From assembly GCF_007991635.1 (NCBI RefSeq), contig NZ_BJYS01000017.1:62001-126000 (forward strand): a stretch of DNA of 64,000 bases, read 5' to 3'. The notes under the pieces are model-generated. The model did not search any database, had not been told where the DNA came from, and was given only the letters and a program-made list of their open reading frames with translations. Both the position numbers and the translations under genes were made by a program. Below are positions 18,206 to 29,000 of the stretch, piece by piece (the stretch's first letter is position 1; each line of letters begins with the position of its first letter). Source of the stretch: Adhaeribacter aerolatus (lineage in GTDB: Bacteria > Bacteroidota > Bacteroidia > Cytophagales > Hymenobacteraceae).

Positions 18206-19957
18206 TTACCAGCCCGGATTATTTACAATTTGCTCGTTGGTAGCAATGTAGCCGGAAAGCGTGCTGTAATAATCTCTTTCGTTGAATACCCGGGGCAAAC
18301 CGTCGTCAATGGGGTAACCGCTCACCGCCTTATGCATATATTTATACTGGCCGTTTTCGTATTTTAAATAGGGCCACAAGCCGTGCAGGTAGGTATTCCG
18401 GAACAAGTCGGTGCCAATGCGCCAGCGGCGGATGTCCCAAAGCCGTTTGTCTTCAAAGGCCAGTTCTACTTTTCTTTCGTTGCGCAGCCGTTCCATGGTT
18501 AATTCACCGGCCGTTAAGGTTTTAATACCGGCCCGCTTCCGAACCTGATTAATGGCATCCAAGGCCAAGGGTACGTCGCCTAACTCGAAAGCCGCTTCGG
18601 CATAATTTAACAGAACTTCGGCGTAACGAATTTCGATGTAGTTTTGATCAGAGAAGTTAGGTTCTACCACGGCGTTAGCGGTGTTCATGTATTTTTTAAT
18701 ATAAAAACCGGTTTTGCTGAAATTGCCTTCCGGAAAAGGGCCGTCGCGGCCTACCTGCCGCATGGCCGGATCTTCGGGGAAAGGCGCTAAACTCTCGTAC
18801 AAAGTACCGTTACTGCCGTAAATACCCCGGTAAATCTGTACCGGCCGGCCAGCAAACGGGCTGCCGGAGCGCAGAATACTACCATCAAAACGCGGGTCTT
18901 TATCTTTAAAAATCGCGTCGGCTGAATTATAGACTTTGTTGCTTATCTCTAATTTACCGGGTCTTCCATCAATATATTCGTAAGATTCTACCATTTCCAA
19001 GGTTGGCGCAATGCCGCTGCCGTTATTGGTGGTATAGCCTTCCGGAATAAACCAGTTATCGTAACTGTGGGCCTTATCGGGCGTGCGGTATGCTTTCTGA
19101 AATATTACTTCTTTGTTGCCTTCGTCGCGGAATATATTCTGGTAATTGGCCGCCGGGTCGCCGGCTTTGGTTTCGGGGTTGTATAATTTATCGTACAGGG
19201 CAAACTTATTACCCTGTATAACCGCTTTGGCAGCGTTCAACGATTCGGTAAAATATTTTGTCGCTTTATCGGCCGGAATACCTGCTAACCCGTTTAGCTG
19301 CACATTGCCGTATTTAGCTACCGAACCGGCGTACAGCATGGCCCGCGATTTTAAAGCCAGGGCGGTATATTTAGTGGCCCGGTTACTGTTGGCGGTGGCT
19401 TGGGTTTCGGGCAAATCTTTGGCAGCTTCGTCCAGTTCCTGCAAGATAAAATCGTACACTTCTGCTTCGGTGTTTCTTTTTACCTGCAGCTCCGGCAAAT
19501 TATTATTAAAAGTTTGCACCTCCTGGATGATGGGCATACCGCCGTATTTTTTTACTAAGTCCAAGTAATAAAAAGCCCGGATAAAGCGGCATTCGGCGGT
19601 TAAAACCGCAATCTTTTCCGGCGGCAGCGGACTGGTTTTTACTTGCTCCAGAAAGTAATTGGCGTTCCGGATAAAAGCATACATGCCGGTGTTCAGCGTG
19701 TGCGACACATTCCCGAAATCTTTAACCACGGCTCCATCGGGGTAAGTAGCCTCATCGGTAAGCGCCGACTGCGACAAGCGGCTGGTGAAACCCATCGGAA
19801 TGGCATCGTACAAGGAAACCAGGTAAATATCTATCAACTGCTCCGATTGCCACACATCTTTATCCGAAATAAGATTCAATGGTTTCCGGTCCAGCACATC
19901 CTCGATGCAACCAGACAGCAGTATTCCTATTAAAAGGGTGAGAAGCTTCGTTTTCAT
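18206..19957 (-). CDS. SusD/RagB-family nutrient-binding outer-membrane lipoprotein (set 2)
   Basis: A 583-residue SusD homologue with lipobox LLSGC (residues 13-17) followed by IEDVLDRKPLN, the N-terminal TPR region (AECRFIRAFYYLDLVKKYGGMPI) and the C-terminal RagB signature (RYAEVLLNYAEAAFELG, then RRWRIG). It binds substrate at the cell surface and delivers it to the SusC partner, whose gene ends 11 bases upstream. Confidence 0.95.
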   Translation of the reverse strand: MKTKLLTLLIGILLSGCIEDVLDRKPLNLISDKDVWQSEQLIDIYLVSLYDAIPMGFTSRLSQSALTDEATYPDGAVVKDFGNVSHTLNTGMYAFIRNANYFLEQVKTSPLPPEKIAVLTAECRFIRAFYYLDLVKKYGGMPIIQEVQTFNNNLPELQVKRNTEAEVYDFILQELDEAAKDLPETQATANSNRATKYTALALKSRAMLYAGSVAKYGNVQLNGLAGIPADKATKYFTESLNAAKAVIQGNKFALYDKLYNPETKAGDPAANYQNIFRDEGNKEVIFQKAYRTPDKAHSYDNWFIPEGYTTNNGSGIAPTLEMVESYEYIDGRPGKLEISNKVYNSADAIFKDKDPRFDGSILRSGSPFAGRPVQIYRGIYGSNGTLYESLAPFPEDPAMRQVGRDGPFPEGNFSKTGFYIKKYMNTANAVVEPNFSDQNYIEIRYAEVLLNYAEAAFELGDVPLALDAINQVRKRAGIKTLTAGELTMERLRNERKVELAFEDKRLWDIRRWRIGTDLFRNTYLHGLWPYLKYENGQYKYMHKAVSGYPIDDGLPRVFNERDYYSTLSGYIATNEQIVNNPGW

Positions 19958-19968
19958 ATCTGTTTTGC

Positions 19969-22900
19969 TTAGAAAATTATGTTAACCCCCAGGTTGTAGG
20001 TCTTTTGCTGCGGATAATAAGATAAGCGGCCACTGGGGCTTTCCGGGTCGATGGGTCCTAGCTCCGAAAAGGTAAGCAAGTTCTGGCCGCTTAGGGTTAT
20101 TTGGGCACTGGGCAGGCCAAACTTCTTCAATACGTCCAGGTTATAGCTGATACCCAGGAATTTCATTCTTAAATAAGTGGCATCTTTGAGCCAGAAAGAA
20201 GAAAACATTTTGTTGTTGGGCGCGCCGTCGTTAATGGTGCTGGGGTATTTGCCCGGTATCCATTCCGAACTGGGGTCGGTCATATCGGCGCGGTGCCACC
20301 GGTCCATAAAGTAAGCGTAGGCATTCATGCCGTTGGCAAAAGGCTGAATCAGAAAATGTTGCTGTTCTACGTTAAAGTTGCTGGCTCCCTGCCAGGTCAT
20401 GTTCAACGAAAACTTCTTCCAGCTCAGGTCCAGGCCCAGGCCGTAGAATATTTCGGGCGTTTGCCCCCGACCTATTACCTGGCGGTCGTTCGCATCAATA
20501 ATGCCATCGTGGTTATAGTCGTCGTATTTAATATCGCCTGGCCGCAGCGTAGCGTTCGCCTGCTGATCCTGAATCGGTGAATTCATAATGTCTTCCTGAG
20601 ATTGGAACTGCCCAACCGATTTCAGGCCCCAGTAAATATTTTTCCAGCGATACTGGGTGTTGTTGCGCCAGCTATCGTACTGCGAGGTAAATGGCCTTTG
20701 TTCTACATGGTCCCATTTAGACCTGGTAAAAGAGACGTTGGGCGCGATATGATATTTAAGTTCGCCAATTTGGTGGCTATGCCGCAAGGTAATTTCGAAA
20801 CCCCGGGTATTATCGGAATTTAAATTTTCGAAGGGCAACGAAGCGCCAAAGGTACTGGGTAATTGCAAGTTTCTTTGGGTTAACAAACCACCCCGCTCCC
20901 GGTAAAATACATCGGCTTCTAACTCCAATAGCCGGTTCCACAAACTCATGTCTAACCCCACGTTATACATGGTAGATTTTTCCCAGGTAATGTCCGGATT
21001 AGGTACGCCGGTTGGTAACATGCCGTTCGAAACCACATTATCACCCATAATATAATTGCGGGCCGGGTAGGTATAACCGGTCAGGAACTGGAAATTACCC
21101 GTGTTATCGCTGCCCGATTGCCCCCAGGAAGCCCGCAATTTTAAATCGTTAAGAGCCGCTATTTTATTCCGGAGAAATTTTTCTTCGGAAATACGCCAGC
21201 CGCCTGATACGCCGGAGAAAAAGCCCCAGCGTTTATCTACCGGAAATTTGGCCGAGCCATCGTACCGGAAGCTGTATTCAAATAAATACCGACCTTCAAA
21301 ATCGTAGTTTACGCGCCCTACCACACTCTGGCGGCCGTTATCGGAGGCCCCGCCGCTGTTACTCTTGTTTAAATCCGGTCCGGCAAAAAGCTGATCAATG
21401 GGTACCACATAATCCTGCCGGCTGGCCGAGAAGTTAGTAGCCCGGTCTTCGTTTTCTTCGTACAGCAAAAGGGCAGCAACATTATGCCGCTCCAGAAAGC
21501 TGCGGTTGTAATTAAGTGAAGCCTGGATGCGGGAAGCGGCATATTTCCAATCGGTTAGTAAAATCCGGTTGGTTTCCCGCGACCCGACCACACTGGAGGT
21601 TTTGGTATCGGCATTATACGCATACGTCAGGTACTTTTTACGCCACTGCTTTTCGTCCTGAAAGGACAGATCGTGGGCGGCGGTCAGGCGGGCGCTTAGT
21701 CCTTCTACAAAAGGTATTTTGTAGTTAACCGATAAACTCCCTTCAAAAACATTGCGCCGGTCCTGGACATAACCGGTTAATTCCGGATCTAAGTAGGCCG
21801 TTAAACCGTAATTGGTAGAAGCAATTTTACCGTCCGGAGTTTTGGGCGCGAAAATAGGCCAGGAATATTGCAGCCACGATGCCATCAGGTAAGAGTCCTG
21901 CACCAGATTATTGCGGTCTTCTTTGCGGGCTCCGAAAATCACCGAAACATCCAGGTTTTTGGTAATTTTGGCATCTACGTTAGAGCGGAAATTATAAGTG
22001 GCAAAATCCTGGTTACCGCCTTTCCACATAGATTCCTGTTTGGTTTGGCCTAAAAGGAAAAAATATTGAATATTTTCGCTACCGCCCCTCACCGTTAAAT
22101 TCTGCTGCATTTGCGGTGCGTAATCCCGCACAAAATAATCGTAATAATCGAAGTTCGGGTAGCTGGGGTCAGTGCCTTGCTTGAATTTTTCGATTTCTTC
22201 AGGTGTATAAATCAAAGGGCCGCCTAGGTTCGTAGAGGCCTCATTTTTTAATTCTGCGTACTCCGCTGAATTCACAAACCGGGGATATTTGGTTACCGTT
22301 TGCACCCCATAATTAAAAGAATAGCCCAGTTCGGGCTTGCCCAAAGTACCTTTTTTGGTGGTTACCAGAATTACCCCGTTGCCGCCGCTTACCCCGTAAA
22401 CCGCTGTGGAAGCCGCATCTTTTAAGATGGTAATACTCTCAATTTCGTTAGGATTTAACCGGGAAAAATCGCGACCCACAATCCCATCCACTACGACCAG
22501 GGCATTGCCAAAACCGCGAATTGAAAGATTGGCATTATCGCGGCCGGGCTCGCCGCTGGGTTGCACCGCTATGAGGCCCGGCAACTTACCGGCCAGGGCA
22601 GTAGTGGTATTAGCCACCGGCACTACCGTCAGATCCTCGCTGGAAATAGCGGCCACGGAGCCCGTCAGGTTTACTTTTTTCTGCGTACCGTAGCCTACAA
22701 CCACCACTTCGTCCAGCGATTTGGCATTTACTTTTAGCGTAACGTTTAGCTGGGTACGGTTAGCAATGGGCACCTCCTGGGTCTCGAAACCAATAAAACT
22801 AAACACCAGGGTAGCAGTGTTCTGGGGTACGGCCAGGCTGAAATTACCCTCGGAGTCTGTTACCGTACCGACAGATTCGTTTTTGACAACCACCGATACG

Positions 22901-23064
22901 CCCGGCAAGGCTTCTCCTTCTTCGCTGGTTACTTTACCAGCTACCTGGGCTTTGGTTTGGGCATTTGCTTCCAAGCAAATGCCCATCCCGAATAGAAATA
23001 GCAACAAACAGGAAGAACAGACCAGAAAGGATCTGACTACCCTTATAGTAGATTTTTTGCTCAT
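19969..23064 (-). CDS. SusC/RagA-family TonB-linked outer-membrane transporter (set 2)
   Basis: A 1031-residue TonB-dependent importer: signal peptide (about residues 12-35, ending ANA), carboxypeptidase-regulatory-like domain (AGKVTSEEGEALPGVSV), TonB-box-like LDEVVVVGYGTQKK, plug and barrel, ending YNLGVNIIF. It heads a run SusC-SusD-DUF3823-aminotransferase-MurQ with gaps of 11, 12, 54 and 123 bases. The divergent gene immediately upstream is the DeoR regulator, which is the likely controller because no LacI-type palindrome is found in the 410-base gap. Confidence 0.95.
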   Translation of the reverse strand: MSKKSTIRVVRSFLVCSSCLLLFLFGMGICLEANAQTKAQVAGKVTSEEGEALPGVSVVVKNESVGTVTDSEGNFSLAVPQNTATLVFSFIGFETQEVPIANRTQLNVTLKVNAKSLDEVVVVGYGTQKKVNLTGSVAAISSEDLTVVPVANTTTALAGKLPGLIAVQPSGEPGRDNANLSIRGFGNALVVVDGIVGRDFSRLNPNEIESITILKDAASTAVYGVSGGNGVILVTTKKGTLGKPELGYSFNYGVQTVTKYPRFVNSAEYAELKNEASTNLGGPLIYTPEEIEKFKQGTDPSYPNFDYYDYFVRDYAPQMQQNLTVRGGSENIQYFFLLGQTKQESMWKGGNQDFATYNFRSNVDAKITKNLDVSVIFGARKEDRNNLVQDSYLMASWLQYSWPIFAPKTPDGKIASTNYGLTAYLDPELTGYVQDRRNVFEGSLSVNYKIPFVEGLSARLTAAHDLSFQDEKQWRKKYLTYAYNADTKTSSVVGSRETNRILLTDWKYAASRIQASLNYNRSFLERHNVAALLLYEENEDRATNFSASRQDYVVPIDQLFAGPDLNKSNSGGASDNGRQSVVGRVNYDFEGRYLFEYSFRYDGSAKFPVDKRWGFFSGVSGGWRISEEKFLRNKIAALNDLKLRASWGQSGSDNTGNFQFLTGYTYPARNYIMGDNVVSNGMLPTGVPNPDITWEKSTMYNVGLDMSLWNRLLELEADVFYRERGGLLTQRNLQLPSTFGASLPFENLNSDNTRGFEITLRHSHQIGELKYHIAPNVSFTRSKWDHVEQRPFTSQYDSWRNNTQYRWKNIYWGLKSVGQFQSQEDIMNSPIQDQQANATLRPGDIKYDDYNHDGIIDANDRQVIGRGQTPEIFYGLGLDLSWKKFSLNMTWQGASNFNVEQQHFLIQPFANGMNAYAYFMDRWHRADMTDPSSEWIPGKYPSTINDGAPNNKMFSSFWLKDATYLRMKFLGISYNLDVLKKFGLPSAQITLSGQNLLTFSELGPIDPESPSGRLSYYPQQKTYNLGVNIIF

Positions 23065-23474
23065 AATGATGCTTGTTTAGATGGAGAATAATGACTTAAA
23101 TGCTTGCCTAAATAGGCACTTTTTTTTTCCAGTTGCGCCTGCCACCTAAATGCGCAATTCAGCAACTAGAAACCGCAAAAAGAATATAGTCAGGCGCCAG
23201 GCGCAAATAATCTGTAAGAAAAATTTAACCTAAATAATAGAAGAGAAAGTGATTTAGGTTATAAAATGAGCTATTAAAACCTGTTTAAATATTCTATAAA
23301 CAATCATCCGCTGTAAATTTTAAACCGGGAAGTTTATAGTATTGCGTTTTTAATGCGTTTATGTTGTAAATATAACCGCAAAAGCAACTCCATGCAAATA
23401 TTTGGGTAATATTTTTATTCCTATAAATTTGACGGGCACTACGCATTCCACCACCGATAAAACCAATATGAATT
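23065..23474. other. Divergent promoter region, SusC set 2 / DeoR
   Basis: A 410-base divergent gap. The DeoR-gene promoter is at 23402-23431. The SusC side has a short palindromic GCCTAAATAGGC at 23105-23116 and a GCGCC/GGCGC pair near 23194-23203, but I cannot name an operator. No gene is seen. Confidence 0.5.
23402..23431 (+). promoter_or_regulatory. Bacteroidota-type promoter of the DeoR gene
   Basis: TTG (23402-23404), 19 bases, then TAAATTTG (23424-23431). This matches the TTG-N19/21-TAnnTTTG consensus exactly and would give a short leader of about 37 bases before the ATG at 23475. Confidence 0.7.
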
Positions 23475-24224
23475 ATGCAGAAGGAAGAGCGGCATAAGTT
23501 AATTATGCGGGAAATAAACTTACACAACAAAGTTCTCTCGGCCGATTTAAGTGCTTTGCTGAATGTTTCGGATGATACTGTCAGGCGGGATTTAAAGGAG
23601 TTGGTGGAAGACGGGAAAATATTAAAAGTACACGGCGGTGCCATCAGCAAATCTTTTGTTGCCCCTTTTAACACGCAAAATGAGGTGTATGCGGTAGAGG
23701 CCAAAAGACAAATAGCATTAAAAACGCTAAAGCTCTTCCGAAACGACATGGTGATTCTGACCGAAGGGGGAACGACTATTCTGGAACTCGCCAAACTAAT
23801 ACCAAATAATTTAAGAGCTACTTTCTTTACCATTAGTCCCCAGGTAGCCATTACGCTCTCGGAGCATAGCAACCTGAATGTAATTACCATTGGGGGCAAA
23901 CTTAATAAAAACGCAAACTTGCATGTTGGCGCCAGTGTTATAAACCAACTGGCCGAAATACAGGTAGACCTTTGTTTACTGGGCGCGAATGCGTTTTCGG
24001 TAGCCGAAGGACTTACTGATCTGGATTGGGAAATTGTACAGGTTAAGAAAGCCATTATTCGTTCGGCTAAAAATGTTGCTTTGTTAATCATCGCCGAAAA
24101 ACTAAATACGGCCCAGCGCATCCGGATTTGCCCGGTAAACCAGATTGGGTACTTAATAACCGAAATGCCGCCCGAGAGCCATCACCTGGCCGCTTATAAA
24201 ACCGGCGACCTAAAAATTTTATGA
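23475..24224 (+). CDS. DeoR/GlpR-family transcriptional regulator
   Basis: A 249-residue regulator. The N-terminal winged helix-turn-helix (residues 1-57) contains LLNVSDDTVRRDLKELVEDG and KVHGGAIS, both DeoR signatures. The C-terminal DeoRC sugar-phosphate-sensing domain contains LTEGGTTILELAK, ITIGGKL and LLGANAFSVAEGLTDLD. Family members usually repress catabolic operons until a phosphorylated sugar intermediate binds. It is the only plus-strand gene in the first 40 kb and is divergent from the SusC operon that ends in MurQ. A MurQ- or NagB-type sugar phosphate would be a sensible inducer (inference). Confidence 0.92.
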   Translation: MQKEERHKLIMREINLHNKVLSADLSALLNVSDDTVRRDLKELVEDGKILKVHGGAISKSFVAPFNTQNEVYAVEAKRQIALKTLKLFRNDMVILTEGGTTILELAKLIPNNLRATFFTISPQVAITLSEHSNLNVITIGGKLNKNANLHVGASVINQLAEIQVDLCLLGANAFSVAEGLTDLDWEIVQVKKAIIRSAKNVALLIIAEKLNTAQRIRICPVNQIGYLITEMPPESHHLAAYKTGDLKIL

Positions 24225-24329
24225 GTACCTGCACCCAGGATTATTTTCGTAACACTCTTAAACATTAACTTCCCAATATTTCTCCCCCAGTTAAAGTTGT
24301 TTTACTTCATAAAGAAACTGAAACAACTT

Positions 24330-24530
24330 ACTCGTGGTGCAGCCCCGAAGCGGCGTAATCCCGCAGCGATTGGTGAAGCCCACTTTTTTTTCTGGTTTAG
24401 CCCCAGCCCGAAAGGACGTAATCACCTCTTTCAAAGATTAATTATAAAGCCCCTTTTGGACTTAGGTAAGCCACTCTAAACCCAGGGCTACACCCTGGGC
24501 TGGGAGTTTCCGTCCTGACAGGACTTAGTC
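24330..24530. repeat. Hairpin-rich intergenic repeat between convergent genes
   Basis: Three nested palindromic units. CCCAGGG/CCCTGGG forms a perfect 7-bp hairpin at 24481-24499. GTCCTGACAGGAC forms a hairpin at 24512-24524. CCCAGCCC (24402-24409) pairs with GGGCTGGG (24497-24504) across about 90 bases. GCCCCGAAGCGG near 24342 and GCCCGAAAGGACG near 24407 look like two copies of one motif. The element fills the 347-base gap between the convergent DeoR and SusD genes and may also terminate transcription. Confidence 0.6.
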
Positions 24531-24571
24531 TTAAAAACTTTTAACTCTTAACTTTTTAACGCTTATCTATC

Positions 24572-26047
24572 TTAGTTATAACCATCGTTCTGGCTTAAAG
24601 CACCCGGGCTAACTCTTTGGATTTGGCGCAAGGGAACCGGGAAAAACTTGTAGTGCGGTTTGGGCTGCAAGGTAACCCGCAGTGGAGTCTTGGTATCGAA
24701 ATTGTAGCCTCGCTCTTCCTGCGATAATTCCTGCACTACGCGGTCGGTTCTAACCAAATCAAACCAGCGCTCATTCTCGAAGGCCAACTCCAGCCGGCGT
24801 TCCAGCAACAACTTTTCTAAAAAGCTTTCCGGAGTGGCAATATCGGCTAAAGTATAGTTATGGGAGTTATCGCCAAAGGCCCGGGCCCTCACCTTATTCA
24901 ACTCCTGTAAGGCCAAATCGGGTTGTTTCAGCCCAAAATAGGTTTCTGCCAGGAGCAGCACCATATCAGCGTAGCGCAGCACCGGCAAATCTATCCCTGA
25001 TGCCTGGTTGGTTTGTTTTACCTCAAATTTATTTACGTGCGGAAACCAGATAGTTGGCGCATTCGCAGGAGTAGGCGCTTTGTAATATTCATTAATTGTG
25101 GCGGCTTTGCGGGTATCGCCGGGTTCGTATAATTTATGCAAATCCCAGGACGGAAAAACACCTTCTAGTCCGGCCGAGGAAATACCGGTTTTGCCGCCAA
25201 ACGGTAAAAAATCGCTCGTCAACCGGTGCCCATTGGTACCGTCGGTATATTTCATGGTAAAAATAAACTCGTTATTATCTTCATTTTCGAGCTTCCACAA
25301 CGAGGCAAAGTTTGGTAGCAGACGGTGACCGAAAGCCGGTACCAGATCGAGGTAAGTTTTGGCATTAGCCCAGTCTTTCCGGTACACGTATACCTTGCCC
25401 AGCAAGGCCGCTGCTGCCCCCTTGGTAGCGCGCCCTTTAGCCGTGTTGGCCTGCAGGGGCAATTGTTCGATGGCCTCTTTCAAATCCGCAATAATGAGCG
25501 TGTAAACTTCTTCGGCCGGGGTTCGGGTAGCAACTTTGGCCTCTTCGGCACTAAGTAAACTGGTAATTTTAGGCACATCGCCGTACAGCCGCACCAAATC
25601 GAAATAAAAGAGCGCCCGCATAAACTTAGCTTCTCCGGCAAGTTGCTCTTTCTGTCCGGCTTTGTAATCGGTGGGCACCTCAATATTTGCTAAAACTGTA
25701 TTAGCCCTGACAATGCCGTAATAAGTATTCTCCCAGAAAAGGGCAAACAATGGGTTTTCGGGGGTAATCGCCATATTATCCACTTCGTTTGCCCCGGCCG
25801 CCGAGGTATAGGTAGACCGGTAGAGGTTATCGGTTGGTAATTCCAGCAATAAATAATCGGTTGGCTTGCGGACCTGCAGGCTGCTATAAACGCCTATAAC
25901 GGCCAAATCCAAATCGCTGGAAGTCTTAAAGAAGTCGGCGTTTGTCAGGTCCGAATCAGGCGTCATGTTTACCAGTTCATCGTTACAGGCACCCAACCCG
26001 ATCAACAGCAGTACCAGGTATATTTTCGTGCAGATATTTCTTCTCAT
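24572..26047 (-). CDS. SusD/RagB-family nutrient-binding lipoprotein (set 3)
   Basis: A SusD homologue of 491 residues from the ATG at 26047, which is 10 bases after the SusC stop. An in-frame ATG at 26071 would overlap SusC and put extra residues before the signal. It has the lipoprotein signal IGLGAC, then NDELVNMTPDSDL, the TPR segment AKFMRALFYFDLVRLYGDVPK and the C-terminal RYADMVLLLAETYFGL...ELAFENERWFDLVRT. It is closely similar along its whole length to the SusD gene at 29502-30980, so the two arose by duplication. Confidence 0.93.
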   Translation of the reverse strand: MRRNICTKIYLVLLLIGLGACNDELVNMTPDSDLTNADFFKTSSDLDLAVIGVYSSLQVRKPTDYLLLELPTDNLYRSTYTSAAGANEVDNMAITPENPLFALFWENTYYGIVRANTVLANIEVPTDYKAGQKEQLAGEAKFMRALFYFDLVRLYGDVPKITSLLSAEEAKVATRTPAEEVYTLIIADLKEAIEQLPLQANTAKGRATKGAAAALLGKVYVYRKDWANAKTYLDLVPAFGHRLLPNFASLWKLENEDNNEFIFTMKYTDGTNGHRLTSDFLPFGGKTGISSAGLEGVFPSWDLHKLYEPGDTRKAATINEYYKAPTPANAPTIWFPHVNKFEVKQTNQASGIDLPVLRYADMVLLLAETYFGLKQPDLALQELNKVRARAFGDNSHNYTLADIATPESFLEKLLLERRLELAFENERWFDLVRTDRVVQELSQEERGYNFDTKTPLRVTLQPKPHYKFFPVPLRQIQRVSPGALSQNDGYN

Positions 26048-26057
26048 GGCCAAGTAA

Positions 26058-29000
26058 TTAAAAGTTAACATTGATACCGACGGTAAAAGTGCGGTTAATG
26101 GGTTCTGAGCCGGAATTATACCCTGGCATACTGGTTAAACCGGATATTTCTCCGCGGGTGTAACCTTCGGGATTGTACCCGTGAAACTCGTCTTTGGTAA
26201 GCACCAGCACATTACTCAAAGATGTATACAGGCGCAAATTATTCAGGCGTAATTTACCGGCGAAAGCAGCCGGCAGGGTATAACCCAGGTTCAGGTTGCG
26301 GACGCTCAGGAAAGAAGCATCTTCAAGGTAGATATCGCTGTTCGACTGCCAGGTTAACTTGCTGAGCGCCGCGCCCGGCATCCGGCCATCACCGGGTTCG
26401 GCTTCCGACCACCACTGGGTTTCGACTAGCGACCGCCGCATGGCGCCGGCCAGAGCACCCTGGTAATATTCATTTTCGAAATTGTACAACTTAGCGCCCA
26501 GCGAAGCTTGCATAATTAAGCTCAGGTCAAAATTCTTATATACAAAATTATTCGTCATACCCATAAATAATTTCGGCTGAAAGCTGCCCAGAATAACCAT
26601 ATCGGCCGGAGTAATTTGCCCGTCGCTGTTCGTATCCTGGTATTTGGTATTGCCGGGCAGCGAACCAGCCAGAATAGGCGAATTGGCTACATCTTCTTTG
26701 TTTTGCAGCACCCCAATGGCTTTGTAGCCATAGTAAGAAAACATGGGCTCTCCTACCCGCAATATCCAGTTCATGCCGTACACATCCGGATTAATTATTT
26801 CGGTTACGCCGCCGCCTAAACTAACCACTTCGTTCCGGTTCCGCGAAATATTAAACCCGGTTTCCCATTTTAGTTTGCCGGTCAGGTTTTTGCTGTTGAT
26901 TTCAAATTCCACCCCCTTGTTACTGATTTCGCCGGTGTTGGTGTAGTAATTGGCAAAACCGGTGAGGGCCGACAGTGCATCCTGGTAAAGCAAATCGGTT
27001 GTACGCTTGTCGTAATAATCTACCACCAGGTTCAGGCGGCTGTTGAATAAACCTAACTCCAGCCCTACATCATAACTCTTGGTGCGTTCCCACTGCAGGC
27101 GGGGGTTAGCATAGCTGGTTTGGGCCTTGCCTTTGGTAACGACTCCGTTGGGTGAATAATAAGCATCGCCAATTACGCCTAAATACGGAAAATCGGGCAG
27201 GTTAAAATTACCCGTGACGCCGTAACTGGCGCGCAGCTTTAAGTCGCTGATGGTGGGCATCCCTTTCATAAATTCTTCCTGCGATACCCGCCAGGCAACG
27301 GAGGCCGACGGAAAATTACCCCACTTGTTATCGGGTCCGAAGCGGGAACTGCCATCAGTCCGGATAGAAGCGGACAGCAAATATTTATCTTTGAAGTTAT
27401 AGTTTACCCGGCTGAAATAAGAGGCCAGCCCCCACTTCGATTTTCTGGTAAAAGTAGTTGTGGGTGATATTACCGCATTATTTAAAGTTTGAATGGCCGG
27501 ATTACCGAAGCTGCCGGTAACAATACCCATGGCCGTTTGGCGCGAGGTATTCTTTTGGTAAGAGGCCCCGGCAATGGCGCTAAAATGATGAACCTCGTTA
27601 ATACTTTTGTTATAACTCAGGATATTCTCATTTACCAGGTTAATATTTCTTAAATCGGAGGCAGAAGCCCCGGCCGCATTATTAGAGGAACCGTAAGCCG
27701 CAACATAATTCTCGTTGGTGGTGTAAGTAATATTGCTGCCAAAGGTAGATTTAAAGGTTAAATCTTTCAGAAGATTCAGGCTCATGTACATTTCCCCGAG
27801 GTTATTCATCAAATAAGAATAATTCTGGGTGGCATTTAGAATGCCCAACGGGTTTAAGCCGCCCGTCACGACTACGCCCCAGTAATCGCGGGCTTTTGGG
27901 TAAGTACCGTCCGGGTTCTGAATAGGCACAAACGGCGGATATTTGGCCATGGCTTCGATGCCCAGACCTAAATGACGGCGCTTGGTATAGTTGGGGTTAA
28001 GCATAAAACCGGCGCTTACCACCGGATTAATTTTTAAATCAACATTTGCCCGCAAGCCATAATAGGTGTAGGACGTATTTTTAACGGTTCCGAGTTCATC
28101 GCGCAAGGTACCGGATACATAATATTTGGCGTTATCGGTTCCGCCCGAAACCGAAAGGTTGTAGTTTTGAATAGGGCCGGGCTGCAGTACCGCATTTTGC
28201 CAGTTTACATTACCTTCTTTAATAACCGGGTTTACCTGGTAAGCGGCCGGCCGGCGCACATCGCCCCAAACCGGAATGGTAGGATCGCCGCCCACCCACA
28301 CAAACTCGCGGTTCTGGTAGCGCACCACGTAATCGTAGTATTCTTCGCCGCTAATCCAATCGTCGTGCCCAATGGCTTTGGCTACCCCGGTGTACGAATT
28401 GAAGTTGAGTTGCGGCTTACCGGATTTGCCTTTTTTGGTGGTAACAATAATAACCCCGCCCGAACCCCGGGAGCCGTAGATAGCCGCCGCCGAAGCATCT
28501 TTCAATACCTCAATAGATTCCACATCGTTCATGTTCACGTTGTTCAGGGTGCCCCCCGGAAAACCATCTATTACCACTAACGGGTCGTTGCTGGCGCTAA
28601 TGGTACCGGCCCCTCTAATCCGTACCACGGGCGCCTCTCCGGGCCGGCTACGGGCCGTTGAAATATTAACCCCGGCCATCCGGCCTACGAGCGCGGTCTC
28701 GGGCCGTCCGGACGGTATCTGATCGAGGTTCGTATTTTCGACTTTGGAAATAGCGGCGGTGACCGAACTTTTCTTAACGGTGCCATAACCAATAACGATT
28801 ACTTCGTCTAACTGGGCTAAATCCGGCACCAGGTTAATATCTATTATCGTTTGGTTTTTCACTGGCACTTCTTTGGCGGTGTAGCCAATAAAAGAAAATA
28901 CCAGCACGGCTTCTGCTCCGTTTACGTCCAGGCTGTAATTACCAGTGGCATCGGTAGTGGTGCCATTGGTGGTGCCACGCTCTACAATGCTTACGCCGGG

